NCBI GenBank assembly: GCA_030753015.1
Contig: JASMDC010000034.1
Coordinates: forward strand, 240-37,159
Direction of reading: 5' to 3'
Origin: Candidatus Undinarchaeales archaeon
Lineage (GTDB): Archaea > SpSt-1190 > JASMDC01
DNA: 36,920 nucleotides
Below, one piece after another: positions 1-8,443 of the stretch (its first letter is position 1; the number at the start of each line of letters is the position of its first letter). The notes below the pieces were generated by a model. It saw only the letters and a list, made by a program, of their open reading frames with translations, did not search any database and was not told the origin of the DNA. Both the position numbers and the translations under genes were made by a program.

Positions 1-3000
1 ACGAGCAGCTCGGCACCAACACCAACTCCGCCGCCACCCTGCAACGTCAACCTCGAAGGCACACCTTACCACATCAACACGCAGGATTGCATCTGCGAGT
101 TCCAGTGCGGACCCAACTGGGTGTATGAATCGCACAGCGAGGACCGGATCGATGTTGGTAATATCTACAAGGACTGTCCCAATCCTGAATCCGAAGAAAT
201 GAATAACGATGAGCCGTTCCTGACGAGCGTGACGTGTAAGTACGTTACGCCGACTCCCGAACCGACGCCGACTCCTACACCTTCCCCAACACCCACACCG
301 ACGCCCCCGACAGATATTATCGTAGCAAATACGGAACTGGTCCCGATAGCTCCGACGTTGACCGGGATATGGCAGCCAAATAACTACCTTGCCCAGCACG
401 GTATCAATCCGGACGACGTCCAGGACATCATACTTAAGTTCCAGATGCAAGGTGATCTGAGCGGTGAGTACCCTCCTTCAACTCCACTTGCGTCCCCGCT
501 GAACGAGTCAGTCTCCTTCTGGGTCGATGGTTTGTTCCTCGGTTATTATGGTAACTGCTATTCTGAGACCCAAGAACAAATACCATGCACGCAAGGTGGC
601 TGTTGTCAGTGTCCACAGACAGAGGTGTCTGTACTAGAGCTGGCACTCGACGACGAGCTCAGTATCCTGGTGAAAGGCACGAATGACATTTCCGGCGATC
701 CGTGCCAACTCGGCGCTCCTTTCCGAGCCGAGGTCATGCTCGTAGCAATTCTAAAGGAAGGTGCTGGAACTGGTACCGGTACAGGTACCGGTACAGGTAC
801 CGGTACGGGTACCGGAACCGGTACAGGTAGTGGCACAGGAAGTGGTACGGGTACAGGGGCGGCTTCGGATTACAATCCCACATACTGCACTGTATTGTCG
901 ACCGGCGTATGGGACGCTACAAATGGCTGCTGTGATACCGATGATGCCTGGTGCGCCGATGATGGATGGTACTGCTACGACGGTCATCGGTCACCGCTCT
1001 CCGATCTTTCGGGCGGTGCATGCGCCTGCCTCTCCCCTGGAAGCGGCTGGGACACAACACGCATGTGCTGTGATGCATGGGATTCTTGGCCGACGGCCTG
1101 TCACGCCGAGGAACCAGGGGAGGACCTTGGGGCAGTGGATGCCTACTTTGCTTCCGGAGCCGGACATACGGCGCTCCTTGATTTGGATAAAGAGAGTAAG
1201 ACCATCATAGATAAGATGCGCGAGGCCTACATGGTGGCCTACATATTCGATGCAGGCGCTGATATTTCTGAGATTAATGCGTTCCGAGGTCTGACCGAGG
1301 ATGAGTATCATACCCTGATCCGGGACACGCTCCGCACACGTGCGGACGCGCGGGTCAAGGAGATACTGGATATGCCCCTCTTCCAGCGCCCGCCGGACCC
1401 GACGGCCGATATAGTCGCACTGGTGAACAACGGCCTCACCGCAGAGGAGCTCGACAAGCTTTCTCGGTACAGCGAGAACCGCTCCTACGTGGCGGTCGTG
1501 CTCGGACGCATCGATGCCGCGAGCGTCCCGATCACGGTCAGTGTGGTCAAGCAGTTGGGGGACGACTCTCTCGGTGACGAAGTTCGGCGTCGCCTCATCA
1601 CGCATACCTGGTCGGTGTTCTCTCGCAGGCTCGATCACGATGCAAAGTTGTTCTCAAGTACCTGCTCGCTGGATTCGGACCTGCGCGCTCTCAACGTCCA
1701 AGATGATATCGACCTTGTGGCGATGGAGTACGCGCAGGTCAACGACCTCCTTGTTCTACTGGAGGACGATCCGGACGGTTCGATGTGCGGGAACTGGTTC
1801 AACCGCGGAGGGTGCGGGAGATGGAAAGCGTACACTGTCGCATCTCGTCCCGTCGACATACTCGCATGGACATGCAACGAACCGGAGTGTACATGCCTCT
1901 CACCGACATTCTCGGTCAATGATGTGCTCACGATGTCGAACGCGTTCTCTCCTGCTCAAGAGTACTCATTCCCAGAGGAACGAGGACAGAGCTGGACCGA
2001 CCGGTTCACGCCGTCCGCGGGTAGGATCATCGTAGAATCGGACGGGTGTTTCTTCCTCCGGATGTCCCAGAAGCTTCCCTATGGGCAATTCGTACCTCTC
2101 GATACCGAAGGGGATTGTACGAAGGTGTTTACAGGTGACGGCTGTAGCAGTGTCAAGGATTATGAAGCCCCCGATAGTGAGATTGTTGCTGAAGTGATGC
2201 CGTTCGATGAGAAGGAGGCGTCGCTCTTCGATCCACCTTGGTGGGACGAGAGATGGTCACACCGTGTTCCTGTCACGATCACCAATGCGGTCGCTACTGA
2301 TCTCACGAATGTGCAGGTCGTAGTACCTCTGGACACTAAGGCAATCATCGACGCCGGTAAGATGGGTTCGGATTGCGGCGATATCCGCGTCGTCGACCAA
2401 GAGGGAGCTCTCTTATCACATTGGGTGGGTCCTGACTGTGGGGGGACAGCGACGAAGGCATGGGTGAAGCTCGCAACCCTCCCGGCATCGGGCACAGTAG
2501 TCTTCCATATCTACTATGGGAACAAAGACGTAGGTTCGATCAGTGACGGCCCGTCCGTCTTCGCCCTCTTCGATGACTTCGAGGACGGTAATATCGACGG
2601 CTGGGCCGCCTCCCAGACACTTAAGGACGCCTCTGGGGAGACCTACCAGGTCACCGCCACCAGCGACTCTGCAGGCGCAGGCACGTACAGTCTTTTCATC
2701 GATACGCATGCCAGCTGCTACGCAACGCCGTGTTGCGGTATCTACGCACTAGCCTCCCGGGACGTCGGGCTCCCTGACGGCACGTACGTGGTCGATCTTC
2801 TACGACGGGCCTGGGGGCAGAGGTGGGGTTACTGTGGTAAAGGTGGTGGAGCATGGGTTCCCCGGTCGTTCGTGCGCCACGGTGATGCGGACATATTCTC
2901 AACGACAGCGACCTATACGAGCAACGAATGCGGGAGCGGGGACATCAACTGGGGCGAGGTGACAACTGATCCTTTCGATGTTACGGGCGGCACCGCCACA

Positions 3001-6000
3001 ATCCGCCTTGTCACATACTCCTGGGACTGTGAGGACGGCAGAGGATGGTTCGACGACGTGCGTGTCCGCAAGAGCGTGGACCCTGCACCTGCGGTCACCT
3101 CTGGCGACGAGGAGTCGCTGGAGCCAGAGAGCAGCGACTGGATTCCATCAAAAGCACCATTCGACGAGAACGTAGTTAACAGCGAGACGTCCGGAGGGTT
3201 CGGGACCGCGCTGGCTTTCGATGGCGTAGATGAATACGTGGCCGTGCCTTCTCATGCAACGATCAACTTCGCAGGGGATGACGACTTCACCCTCGAGGCC
3301 TGGGTGTACAACGAGGCTGATGGGACCGCATCACACATCATCGGAAAGCGGTTCGTCGGGCGTTGCGATCTCAGCCTCTATCTGGAGGTGAAAGCGGACA
3401 ACAAGCTCACGTTCGGCATAGACAGCTTCTCGTGCTCGACGTGTGGTGGCTCGAGCGCTCGTTGCTGGAGCTGGACCACGTCCACAACAGAAGTGCCTGC
3501 CAACCGTTGGGCTCATGTGGCGATAGCGAAGAGCGGATACGACGTCAAGATGTACATCAACGGAAAGCTCGACGCCACGGGCACGCTATCGTCCGAATCC
3601 TACGGCGCCAAGACCGCCGCCACCGAACTGAGGATCGGCCGGTCGCGCGGTGAGCATCCTAATGACGTCGTCGATTATTTCAATGGCAAGATCGACGAGG
3701 TGCGTGTCTGGAACACCGCTCTGAACGAGGGGACGATCCGCGATTGGATGTACAAGACGGTCGATGCGACACACACTTCATATTCCAACCTCGTGGCTTA
3801 CTACCCGTTCGATGAGGGCGAGGGCAATACCGCTGCCGACCTCGCGGGTGGGGACAACGATGGAACACTTATGAACATGGAAGGAGGTCCCGTACTCGTC
3901 GAGGTCGCCGCCGATGTGTGTGGTGACGGCCAAAGGGGTTTCGCCTTCCGGGACAGGAATGGTGACGGTATCAATGACGCGCTATGCTCACCGCCCCCGA
4001 AGACCGGATGCTGGTGCACGGGCCCCGACTGCTGTTGTTGCTACGTCAAGTATCACGATCACGATCTTGGCGCCGTGTACAAGCCGGAAGCGCTCGTCGT
4101 CCAGTTCGCGTCTAGCTACCCGAGCCCTGGGAAGAGCGCTGAGGTGTCAGTGTCCACCGATGGTCACGAATGGACCCTGATCGGCGAGACAAATCCCGGT
4201 TGGAAAGGGAGTCCGCGCAACACAACCTTCAATGTCAAGGGTAAATCCTTCCGATTTGTTCGTGTCAAAGCCACACAAGGGTACAACGACGACTGGTCGG
4301 GCGTATGGGTTTACGAATCTGAACGTCATGGTCCCTTCGACCTCGCGTTCGGCCGTGCGGGTGATACACTGGACACCCCGTCGATCTCTTGTGGTAGCCT
4401 CCCTTGCCGCTATATATTCAAACCGGGGGCGGGTAATCTCCAGGTCGCGACCGACCAGGAACTGAACATCACGCTCCGCAAGCTCGGGACGTTCGAACGG
4501 ATAATCAAGCCGGCAGCCCAGGACATGATCGCGAGCGCTGAGGAGGACCAGATCGCCGTCATCGAGAACCTCATCGCGATTCTCGGCGACGCTCCGGAGG
4601 GTCTTGGTATCGGCCAAGAGCTCCGGGAGATCGGAAGGGAGGCATCTGAGGTGCTCAACCAGAGCGTCGATGTCATTTTCGCGAGCGAGGCCCTGTATTC
4701 CGTCGGTCTGGACCTGAACATAACTGGGCTAACGAACGAGACCCTCGAAGCCCTGGTGAACGGTACATGGCTCGCTCTACAGCTCGATATCGAAGGATCC
4801 CGGGAGGTCATCTCCGACGCGGCCTCACTATCGGATCATGCGGCCCGGACCATCCGTACCAGAGAGAACGTGCGCACGATCGCGGAACAGGCATTAGTGA
4901 AGGTAATCCTTGAACGGGCCTCCGCGGCGAAGGAGGGCCGTCTCGCCCTCGTACTCGGCGCTCGCAAGCTCGTCGTGGATATCTATGCGAGCGTTCTCGG
5001 CTTTGAGGCGACGGCTGAGCTAGTCGCCAAGCTCAATCTCGCTATCGAGGAGTTAAAGAAGCCCGAGCCTGACGAGGCCATCGTCGAGGACGCCCTGCAG
5101 TTCGTACGTGAGAACCTCCCCGAGGTCGAGTATATGGGTTCGAACGTCGTACCCGTCCTCGGACTGGGTCGGGGGGAGCTCGCAGCTTCGGCACGCATTG
5201 CCGGCGGGACCTCTACGGGGATGTCCACAGTCGTAGAACGAATGCAGGGTCTGATCGAGGGGACATCCGTTAATACATCAGTCGACACCTACCTTGTTAA
5301 TGGCAAGCAGGTCTCTGTGTTCACCATGTCAATCGAGAACGAGGGGGACAAGGAGCTAAAGGACGTGGGCATGCCCCTCAAGATCGCGAAATGTCATCTC
5401 ACATGGTTCAACGATGCTAACTTCGACGAGAAGCCGTCGATGGTGCGGCCCGATCCGCTCGTGCTCTGGAACCTCGGCAACCTCAGGCCCAAGCAGAAGA
5501 CCGAGCTCAAGTTCTCGACGACGCGTATCTTCTGCTCGGACGGCTCCACGTGCACAGGGGGCGCCTTCTGCGCGGACATCTGCCTCACCTTGGGACAGTG
5601 CGCGACGTCCTGCCAGGTATGTGGTCAGGTGTGCGACTCCGATCCCGATAAGGACGAGATGTGCTCGAGCGATGGTGGGTGCGTACCAAGGGGCTCGAAG
5701 CTCCGTAACGAGCGGTGTGGATGCGATCCTGAGTGCGAGACGGACAACTGTGTCCGCAGCGTGTGCTGCGAAAAGAACGAGTTCGCTGATGCTTCGGGAC
5801 AGTGCACCGATGTCGTGAACATGATGAATGTAGAAGTGGAAGCGCTCTCGATAGTGCTCGATGACGAACGCGTGATCCCGATCCACCTAATAAATCCTCT
5901 CAGTCGGCTCGCAGACGTGGACGTCATCATCGTGGAGGGCGGGGCGTTCGCTGAACTTTCGCGACAAAAGGTCGCCCTCGGTCCGGGCGAGAAGCAGCTG

Positions 6001-6234
6001 ATCGGGCTCCGTGTACAGGCCCTCCAGGCCGGCACCCATTCCGTGGTGCTCGACCTGAGCTCGGCTGACGGGATACGTGAATCCTTATCCATTTCCGTAC
6101 AGGTGCTCACGGATACAGAATCGATGGGCATCGAGATGCGTACGGCACCCGGTCCCGGCCTACCCTTGCTGACGGTCCTTGCGGCAGTATGCGCTTTGTG
6201 GACCTCCACTGGACGTCGACGCGAGAGTGACTGA
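1..6234 (+). CDS. giant multidomain cell-surface protein, 5' end missing
   Basis: The frame is open from base 1, so the gene begins left of the window; at least 2077 residues are present. In order it has a Thr-Pro linker (residues ~81-104), a Gly-Thr repeat (~254-286), a Cys-rich segment, a DUF2341 domain starting at WWDERW (~747) that ends in the usual DDVRVRK block (~1016), a LamG/concanavalin-like domain (~1067-1277), a second Cys-rich patch, a discoidin-like beta domain (~1347-1442), a long helical region (~1480-1700), another Cys-rich block (~1845-1935) and a C-terminal tail with a PGPG motif, a hydrophobic segment and an Arg-rich end. DUF2341 and LamG are typical of archaeal surface or adhesion proteins. 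The tail fits membrane anchoring and resembles archaeosortase PGF-CTERM signals. An extracellular binding or structural role is inferred; no catalytic motif was recognised. Confidence 0.85.
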   Translation, partial: TSSSAPTPTPPPPCNVNLEGTPYHINTQDCICEFQCGPNWVYESHSEDRIDVGNIYKDCPNPESEEMNNDEPFLTSVTCKYVTPTPEPTPTPTPSPTPTPTPPTDIIVANTELVPIAPTLTGIWQPNNYLAQHGINPDDVQDIILKFQMQGDLSGEYPPSTPLASPLNESVSFWVDGLFLGYYGNCYSETQEQIPCTQGGCCQCPQTEVSVLELALDDELSILVKGTNDISGDPCQLGAPFRAEVMLVAILKEGAGTGTGTGTGTGTGTGTGTGTGSGTGSGTGTGAASDYNPTYCTVLSTGVWDATNGCCDTDDAWCADDGWYCYDGHRSPLSDLSGGACACLSPGSGWDTTRMCCDAWDSWPTACHAEEPGEDLGAVDAYFASGAGHTALLDLDKESKTIIDKMREAYMVAYIFDAGADISEINAFRGLTEDEYHTLIRDTLRTRADARVKEILDMPLFQRPPDPTADIVALVNNGLTAEELDKLSRYSENRSYVAVVLGRIDAASVPITVSVVKQLGDDSLGDEVRRRLITHTWSVFSRRLDHDAKLFSSTCSLDSDLRALNVQDDIDLVAMEYAQVNDLLVLLEDDPDGSMCGNWFNRGGCGRWKAYTVASRPVDILAWTCNEPECTCLSPTFSVNDVLTMSNAFSPAQEYSFPEERGQSWTDRFTPSAGRIIVESDGCFFLRMSQKLPYGQFVPLDTEGDCTKVFTGDGCSSVKDYEAPDSEIVAEVMPFDEKEASLFDPPWWDERWSHRVPVTITNAVATDLTNVQVVVPLDTKAIIDAGKMGSDCGDIRVVDQEGALLSHWVGPDCGGTATKAWVKLATLPASGTVVFHIYYGNKDVGSISDGPSVFALFDDFEDGNIDGWAASQTLKDASGETYQVTATSDSAGAGTYSLFIDTHASCYATPCCGIYALASRDVGLPDGTYVVDLLRRAWGQRWGYCGKGGGAWVPRSFVRHGDADIFSTTATYTSNECGSGDINWGEVTTDPFDVTGGTATIRLVTYSWDCEDGRGWFDDVRVRKSVDPAPAVTSGDEESLEPESSDWIPSKAPFDENVVNSETSGGFGTALAFDGVDEYVAVPSHATINFAGDDDFTLEAWVYNEADGTASHIIGKRFVGRCDLSLYLEVKADNKLTFGIDSFSCSTCGGSSARCWSWTTSTTEVPANRWAHVAIAKSGYDVKMYINGKLDATGTLSSESYGAKTAATELRIGRSRGEHPNDVVDYFNGKIDEVRVWNTALNEGTIRDWMYKTVDATHTSYSNLVAYYPFDEGEGNTAADLAGGDNDGTLMNMEGGPVLVEVAADVCGDGQRGFAFRDRNGDGINDALCSPPPKTGCWCTGPDCCCCYVKYHDHDLGAVYKPEALVVQFASSYPSPGKSAEVSVSTDGHEWTLIGETNPGWKGSPRNTTFNVKGKSFRFVRVKATQGYNDDWSGVWVYESERHGPFDLAFGRAGDTLDTPSISCGSLPCRYIFKPGAGNLQVATDQELNITLRKLGTFERIIKPAAQDMIASAEEDQIAVIENLIAILGDAPEGLGIGQELREIGREASEVLNQSVDVIFASEALYSVGLDLNITGLTNETLEALVNGTWLALQLDIEGSREVISDAASLSDHAARTIRTRENVRTIAEQALVKVILERASAAKEGRLALVLGARKLVVDIYASVLGFEATAELVAKLNLAIEELKKPEPDEAIVEDALQFVRENLPEVEYMGSNVVPVLGLGRGELAASARIAGGTSTGMSTVVERMQGLIEGTSVNTSVDTYLVNGKQVSVFTMSIENEGDKELKDVGMPLKIAKCHLTWFNDANFDEKPSMVRPDPLVLWNLGNLRPKQKTELKFSTTRIFCSDGSTCTGGAFCADICLTLGQCATSCQVCGQVCDSDPDKDEMCSSDGGCVPRGSKLRNERCGCDPECETDNCVRSVCCEKNEFADASGQCTDVVNMMNVEVEALSIVLDDERVIPIHLINPLSRLADVDVIIVEGGAFAELSRQKVALGPGEKQLIGLRVQALQAGTHSVVLDLSSADGIRESLSISVQVLTDTESMGIEMRTAPGPGLPLLTVLAAVCALWTSTGRRRESD
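763..858 (+). repeat. Gly-Thr-encoding short tandem repeat
   Basis: A run of alternating GGT/ACC-type codons with a mostly 6- and 12-base period (units close to GGTACCGGTACA) encodes a (Gly-Thr)n linker with a few Gly-Ser units inside the surface protein. Synonymous third-position changes interrupt the repeat, so it is not a perfect microsatellite. Length change by slippage in multiples of six bases would keep the frame. Confidence 0.85.
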
Positions 6235-6245
6235 GGAGAAGGACC

Positions 6246-6830
6246 ATGACGCCCGCAGCTGGGACATGTACCGGTTGGGGTGGCCAGAACACCGCGATGG
6301 GGAAACCGTCCGGATTCTCCTATCCACAGCCCACGTATTATGGGAATAATCTGGCGCAGCAACGGTCTGAACAGGTCGCGTGGACACCACCTGAAGAGAA
6401 AGAGAGCGGCGGTTGGAGTGCTGGAAGGATCCTCATGCTCCTCATCATCCTCGTCGGGATAGTGGGTCTTCTCGTCTGGCGGAGCGGTCTCGTCCCAACG
6501 TCGTCATCAAGCACGGGGCAATCCGGTATCGCTGAAGGGGTACACGCCATCGAGGCGACACTGAACAAGAACTCGTTCTCGGTCGGAGAGACCGTCGTCA
6601 TGCAGGGGATGCGTATCGGAGCTGCACCCGGTGAAGAAGAGACGATACGCAGCATGTGCGAGTGGCGTGACCTGGAGCGGGGTACGTCAGAGAGCACGGA
6701 CGCGGCGGTGGACGACTTCGGGATGTTCTCTCACAGCTTCACACCCCGGCATGTGGGTCAGTACGAGGTCGGCCTCTACGTGGGTGGTTCGGTGACCCCA
6801 CAGACGACGCTCACTTTCACCGTCACCTAA
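6246..6830 (+). CDS. single-span membrane protein with extracytoplasmic beta domain
   Basis: A 194-residue protein of unknown function. Residues 1-58 form a polar, Tyr/Gln/Pro-rich tail. Residues ~61-79 are one strong transmembrane helix. Residues ~95-194 look like a compact Ig-like beta domain (pattern SVGETVVMQG... HVGQYEVGLYV... TLTFTVT). The ATG at 6246 has a Shine-Dalgarno-like GGAGAA at 6235-6240, immediately after the stop codon of the giant surface protein, so the two genes are probably co-transcribed. A later ATG at 6297 is possible but lacks such a site. A role as an accessory of the surface protein or envelope is inferred only from context. Confidence 0.75.
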   Translation: MTPAAGTCTGWGGQNTAMGKPSGFSYPQPTYYGNNLAQQRSEQVAWTPPEEKESGGWSAGRILMLLIILVGIVGLLVWRSGLVPTSSSSTGQSGIAEGVHAIEATLNKNSFSVGETVVMQGMRIGAAPGEEETIRSMCEWRDLERGTSESTDAAVDDFGMFSHSFTPRHVGQYEVGLYVGGSVTPQTTLTFTVT

Positions 6831-6882
6831 GGACGGCTGCCTCCGTGCACCCCGGTGACAGGGGGCAGGCCAATCGGTGGCG

Positions 6883-6891
6883 CTTAAAAAT
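6883..6891 (+). promoter_or_regulatory. TATA box of the aldolase-Fae gene
   Basis: CTTAAAAAT lies about 35 bases upstream of the ATG at 6923. A transcript starting roughly 25 bases downstream would have a very short leader containing GAGGGA (6912-6917). This supports the 6923 start over an upstream GTG at 6845. Confidence 0.55.
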
Positions 6892-6922
6892 CTACGTCAG
6901 ACGTCCGGAGCGAGGGACGGAT

Positions 6923-8410
6923 ATGTCTCAGAAAAGCTTCACACTATCGGGTGTGCTCCCCGCGCTCGTCACTCCTTTCGATAAGGAGGAGGACCTTGAC
7001 GAACCCGCGTACCGCACGCTCATCTCACATCTCATCGACCAGGGGGTCACCGGAGTGGTTCCAATGGGTACTACGGGCGAGTTCTCCAACATGACACTAG
7101 AGGAGCGCCAGCGTGCCGTGGAGGTGTGCATCGATGAGGTGAACGGGAGGGTGCCCGTGGTCGCAGGTATCGGTGACAGCGCTACCAAGCACGTCATCGC
7201 AGGAGGCCTTCATGCCATGGACGCGGGTGCGGACGCCGTCATCATCGTCACGCCCTACTACCTCAAGCCCGGGGCCAAGGGGCTCTACGAGCACTACGAC
7301 ACCATCGCCAGCAAGCTCGAGCTGCCCATCGTGCTCTACAACATCCCCGTGTGCACGGGGCTCAACCTCCCCTGGCAGGTGGTGGAGGACCTGGCCGACA
7401 TCGACAACATCGTTGCCATCAAGGACTCGTCAGGTGACATGAGGTACTTCATGTCCGTCCTGGAGAAGGTGGGCGACACACTTTCGGTGCTCATCGGTTG
7501 GGACGAGCTGGTCCAGCCCGCCCTTGCCGCCGGTGCTCATGGGATGATACTTGCCTCGGCCAACATAATCCCGGACATGTGGCTCCAGGTCTACGATCAT
7601 ATGAAGGAGGGCCGCATCGAAGAGGCCGTCGCCATCCAGCGAAAGGTCCAGAAGTTCACGCGCATCATCGTTGCCAGTGGCGCCCTCGGTACCAAGTGCT
7701 GCATGAACGACATGGGCGTCATACCGTCGGCCCGATGCCGTAAGCCCCTCATGCTCGGCGACACCCTATCCTTTGAGTTCCGCGACGAGCTGCGGGTTGA
7801 GCTGGAGACGTTCGGCAAGCTGGAGAAGAAGGCCATCACCTTCGAGTTCTCGCCCGATGAGCGTCTCGACTCTCGGTTCTTCCGCGTGGGCCTCACTCCC
7901 GAGACCATCAGCGGCTTCGACCTGCGTATCGGCGAGGCGCTGGTGGGCGACGGGAACGAGGTGGCCCACATCGACATACTCATCGGCAAGCGCGACGGAC
8001 CGGTGGGCGATGCCTATGCCCGTGCGCTCTCCAATCCCGTGAAGGGCTATGAGGTGCTACAGGTCATCCTGGAGCCGAACATGGTCGTCAAACCCAGTAC
8101 GATCATGGTCCCCACGGTGAGGAATCAGAGCCTCCGCCACTCGAGCCTTGTGTACGGCCCCGCCCAGGCTGCCATCGGCAAGGCGATCATGGACTCGGTG
8201 GAGGCTGGGATCCTGCCCGAAGTGGAGGAGCTGTTGATGATCGCCAACGTGTTCGTCCACCCGTCCGCCTCGCGACGAAAGCGAATCCATATCAACAACT
8301 ACAAGGCCATGCGCAACGCTATCAGGCACGCCATGGAAGGAACCCCCACGGTGGCAGACGCGCTCGAGCACGCCCGCTCTGCGCGCCACCCGTTCAGGGA
8401 CGAGATCTAG
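6923..8410 (+). CDS. fae: DapA-family aldolase fused to formaldehyde-activating enzyme (Fae)
   Basis: A 495-residue two-domain protein. Residues ~8-300 are a DHDPS/N-acetylneuraminate-lyase type TIM barrel with the GTTGE motif (Thr50-Thr51), Tyr139 in YNIP and Schiff-base Lys167 in VAIKDSSG. The Arg that follows YNxPS in true dihydrodipicolinate synthase is Cys144 here (YNIPVCTG), so the aldehyde substrate is probably not aspartate semialdehyde. Residues ~334-495 match Fae closely: IGEALVGDGNEVAHID with His349, EPN..VKPSTIMVP, YGPAQAA and a C-terminal SARHPF. Fae condenses formaldehyde with tetrahydromethanopterin to methylene-H4MPT. The fusion suggests that formaldehyde released or used by a pyruvate-type aldolase is handed to the C1 carrier (inference). 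The gene is followed 33 bases later by an unrecognised gene that is probably in the same operon. Confidence 0.88.
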   Translation: MSQKSFTLSGVLPALVTPFDKEEDLDEPAYRTLISHLIDQGVTGVVPMGTTGEFSNMTLEERQRAVEVCIDEVNGRVPVVAGIGDSATKHVIAGGLHAMDAGADAVIIVTPYYLKPGAKGLYEHYDTIASKLELPIVLYNIPVCTGLNLPWQVVEDLADIDNIVAIKDSSGDMRYFMSVLEKVGDTLSVLIGWDELVQPALAAGAHGMILASANIIPDMWLQVYDHMKEGRIEEAVAIQRKVQKFTRIIVASGALGTKCCMNDMGVIPSARCRKPLMLGDTLSFEFRDELRVELETFGKLEKKAITFEFSPDERLDSRFFRVGLTPETISGFDLRIGEALVGDGNEVAHIDILIGKRDGPVGDAYARALSNPVKGYEVLQVILEPNMVVKPSTIMVPTVRNQSLRHSSLVYGPAQAAIGKAIMDSVEAGILPEVEELLMIANVFVHPSASRRKRIHINNYKAMRNAIRHAMEGTPTVADALEHARSARHPFRDEI

Positions 8411-8443
8411 GATATTCATGAGATAGACAAAGAGGATGATACC

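Noticed and set aside
763-858. possible CRISPR-like repeat
   Set aside because: Six-base periodic coding repeat without spacers.
5625-6362. 245-residue frame on the minus strand
   Set aside because: Antisense shadow of the giant surface protein; Ser/Arg/Thr-rich low-complexity with no domain.
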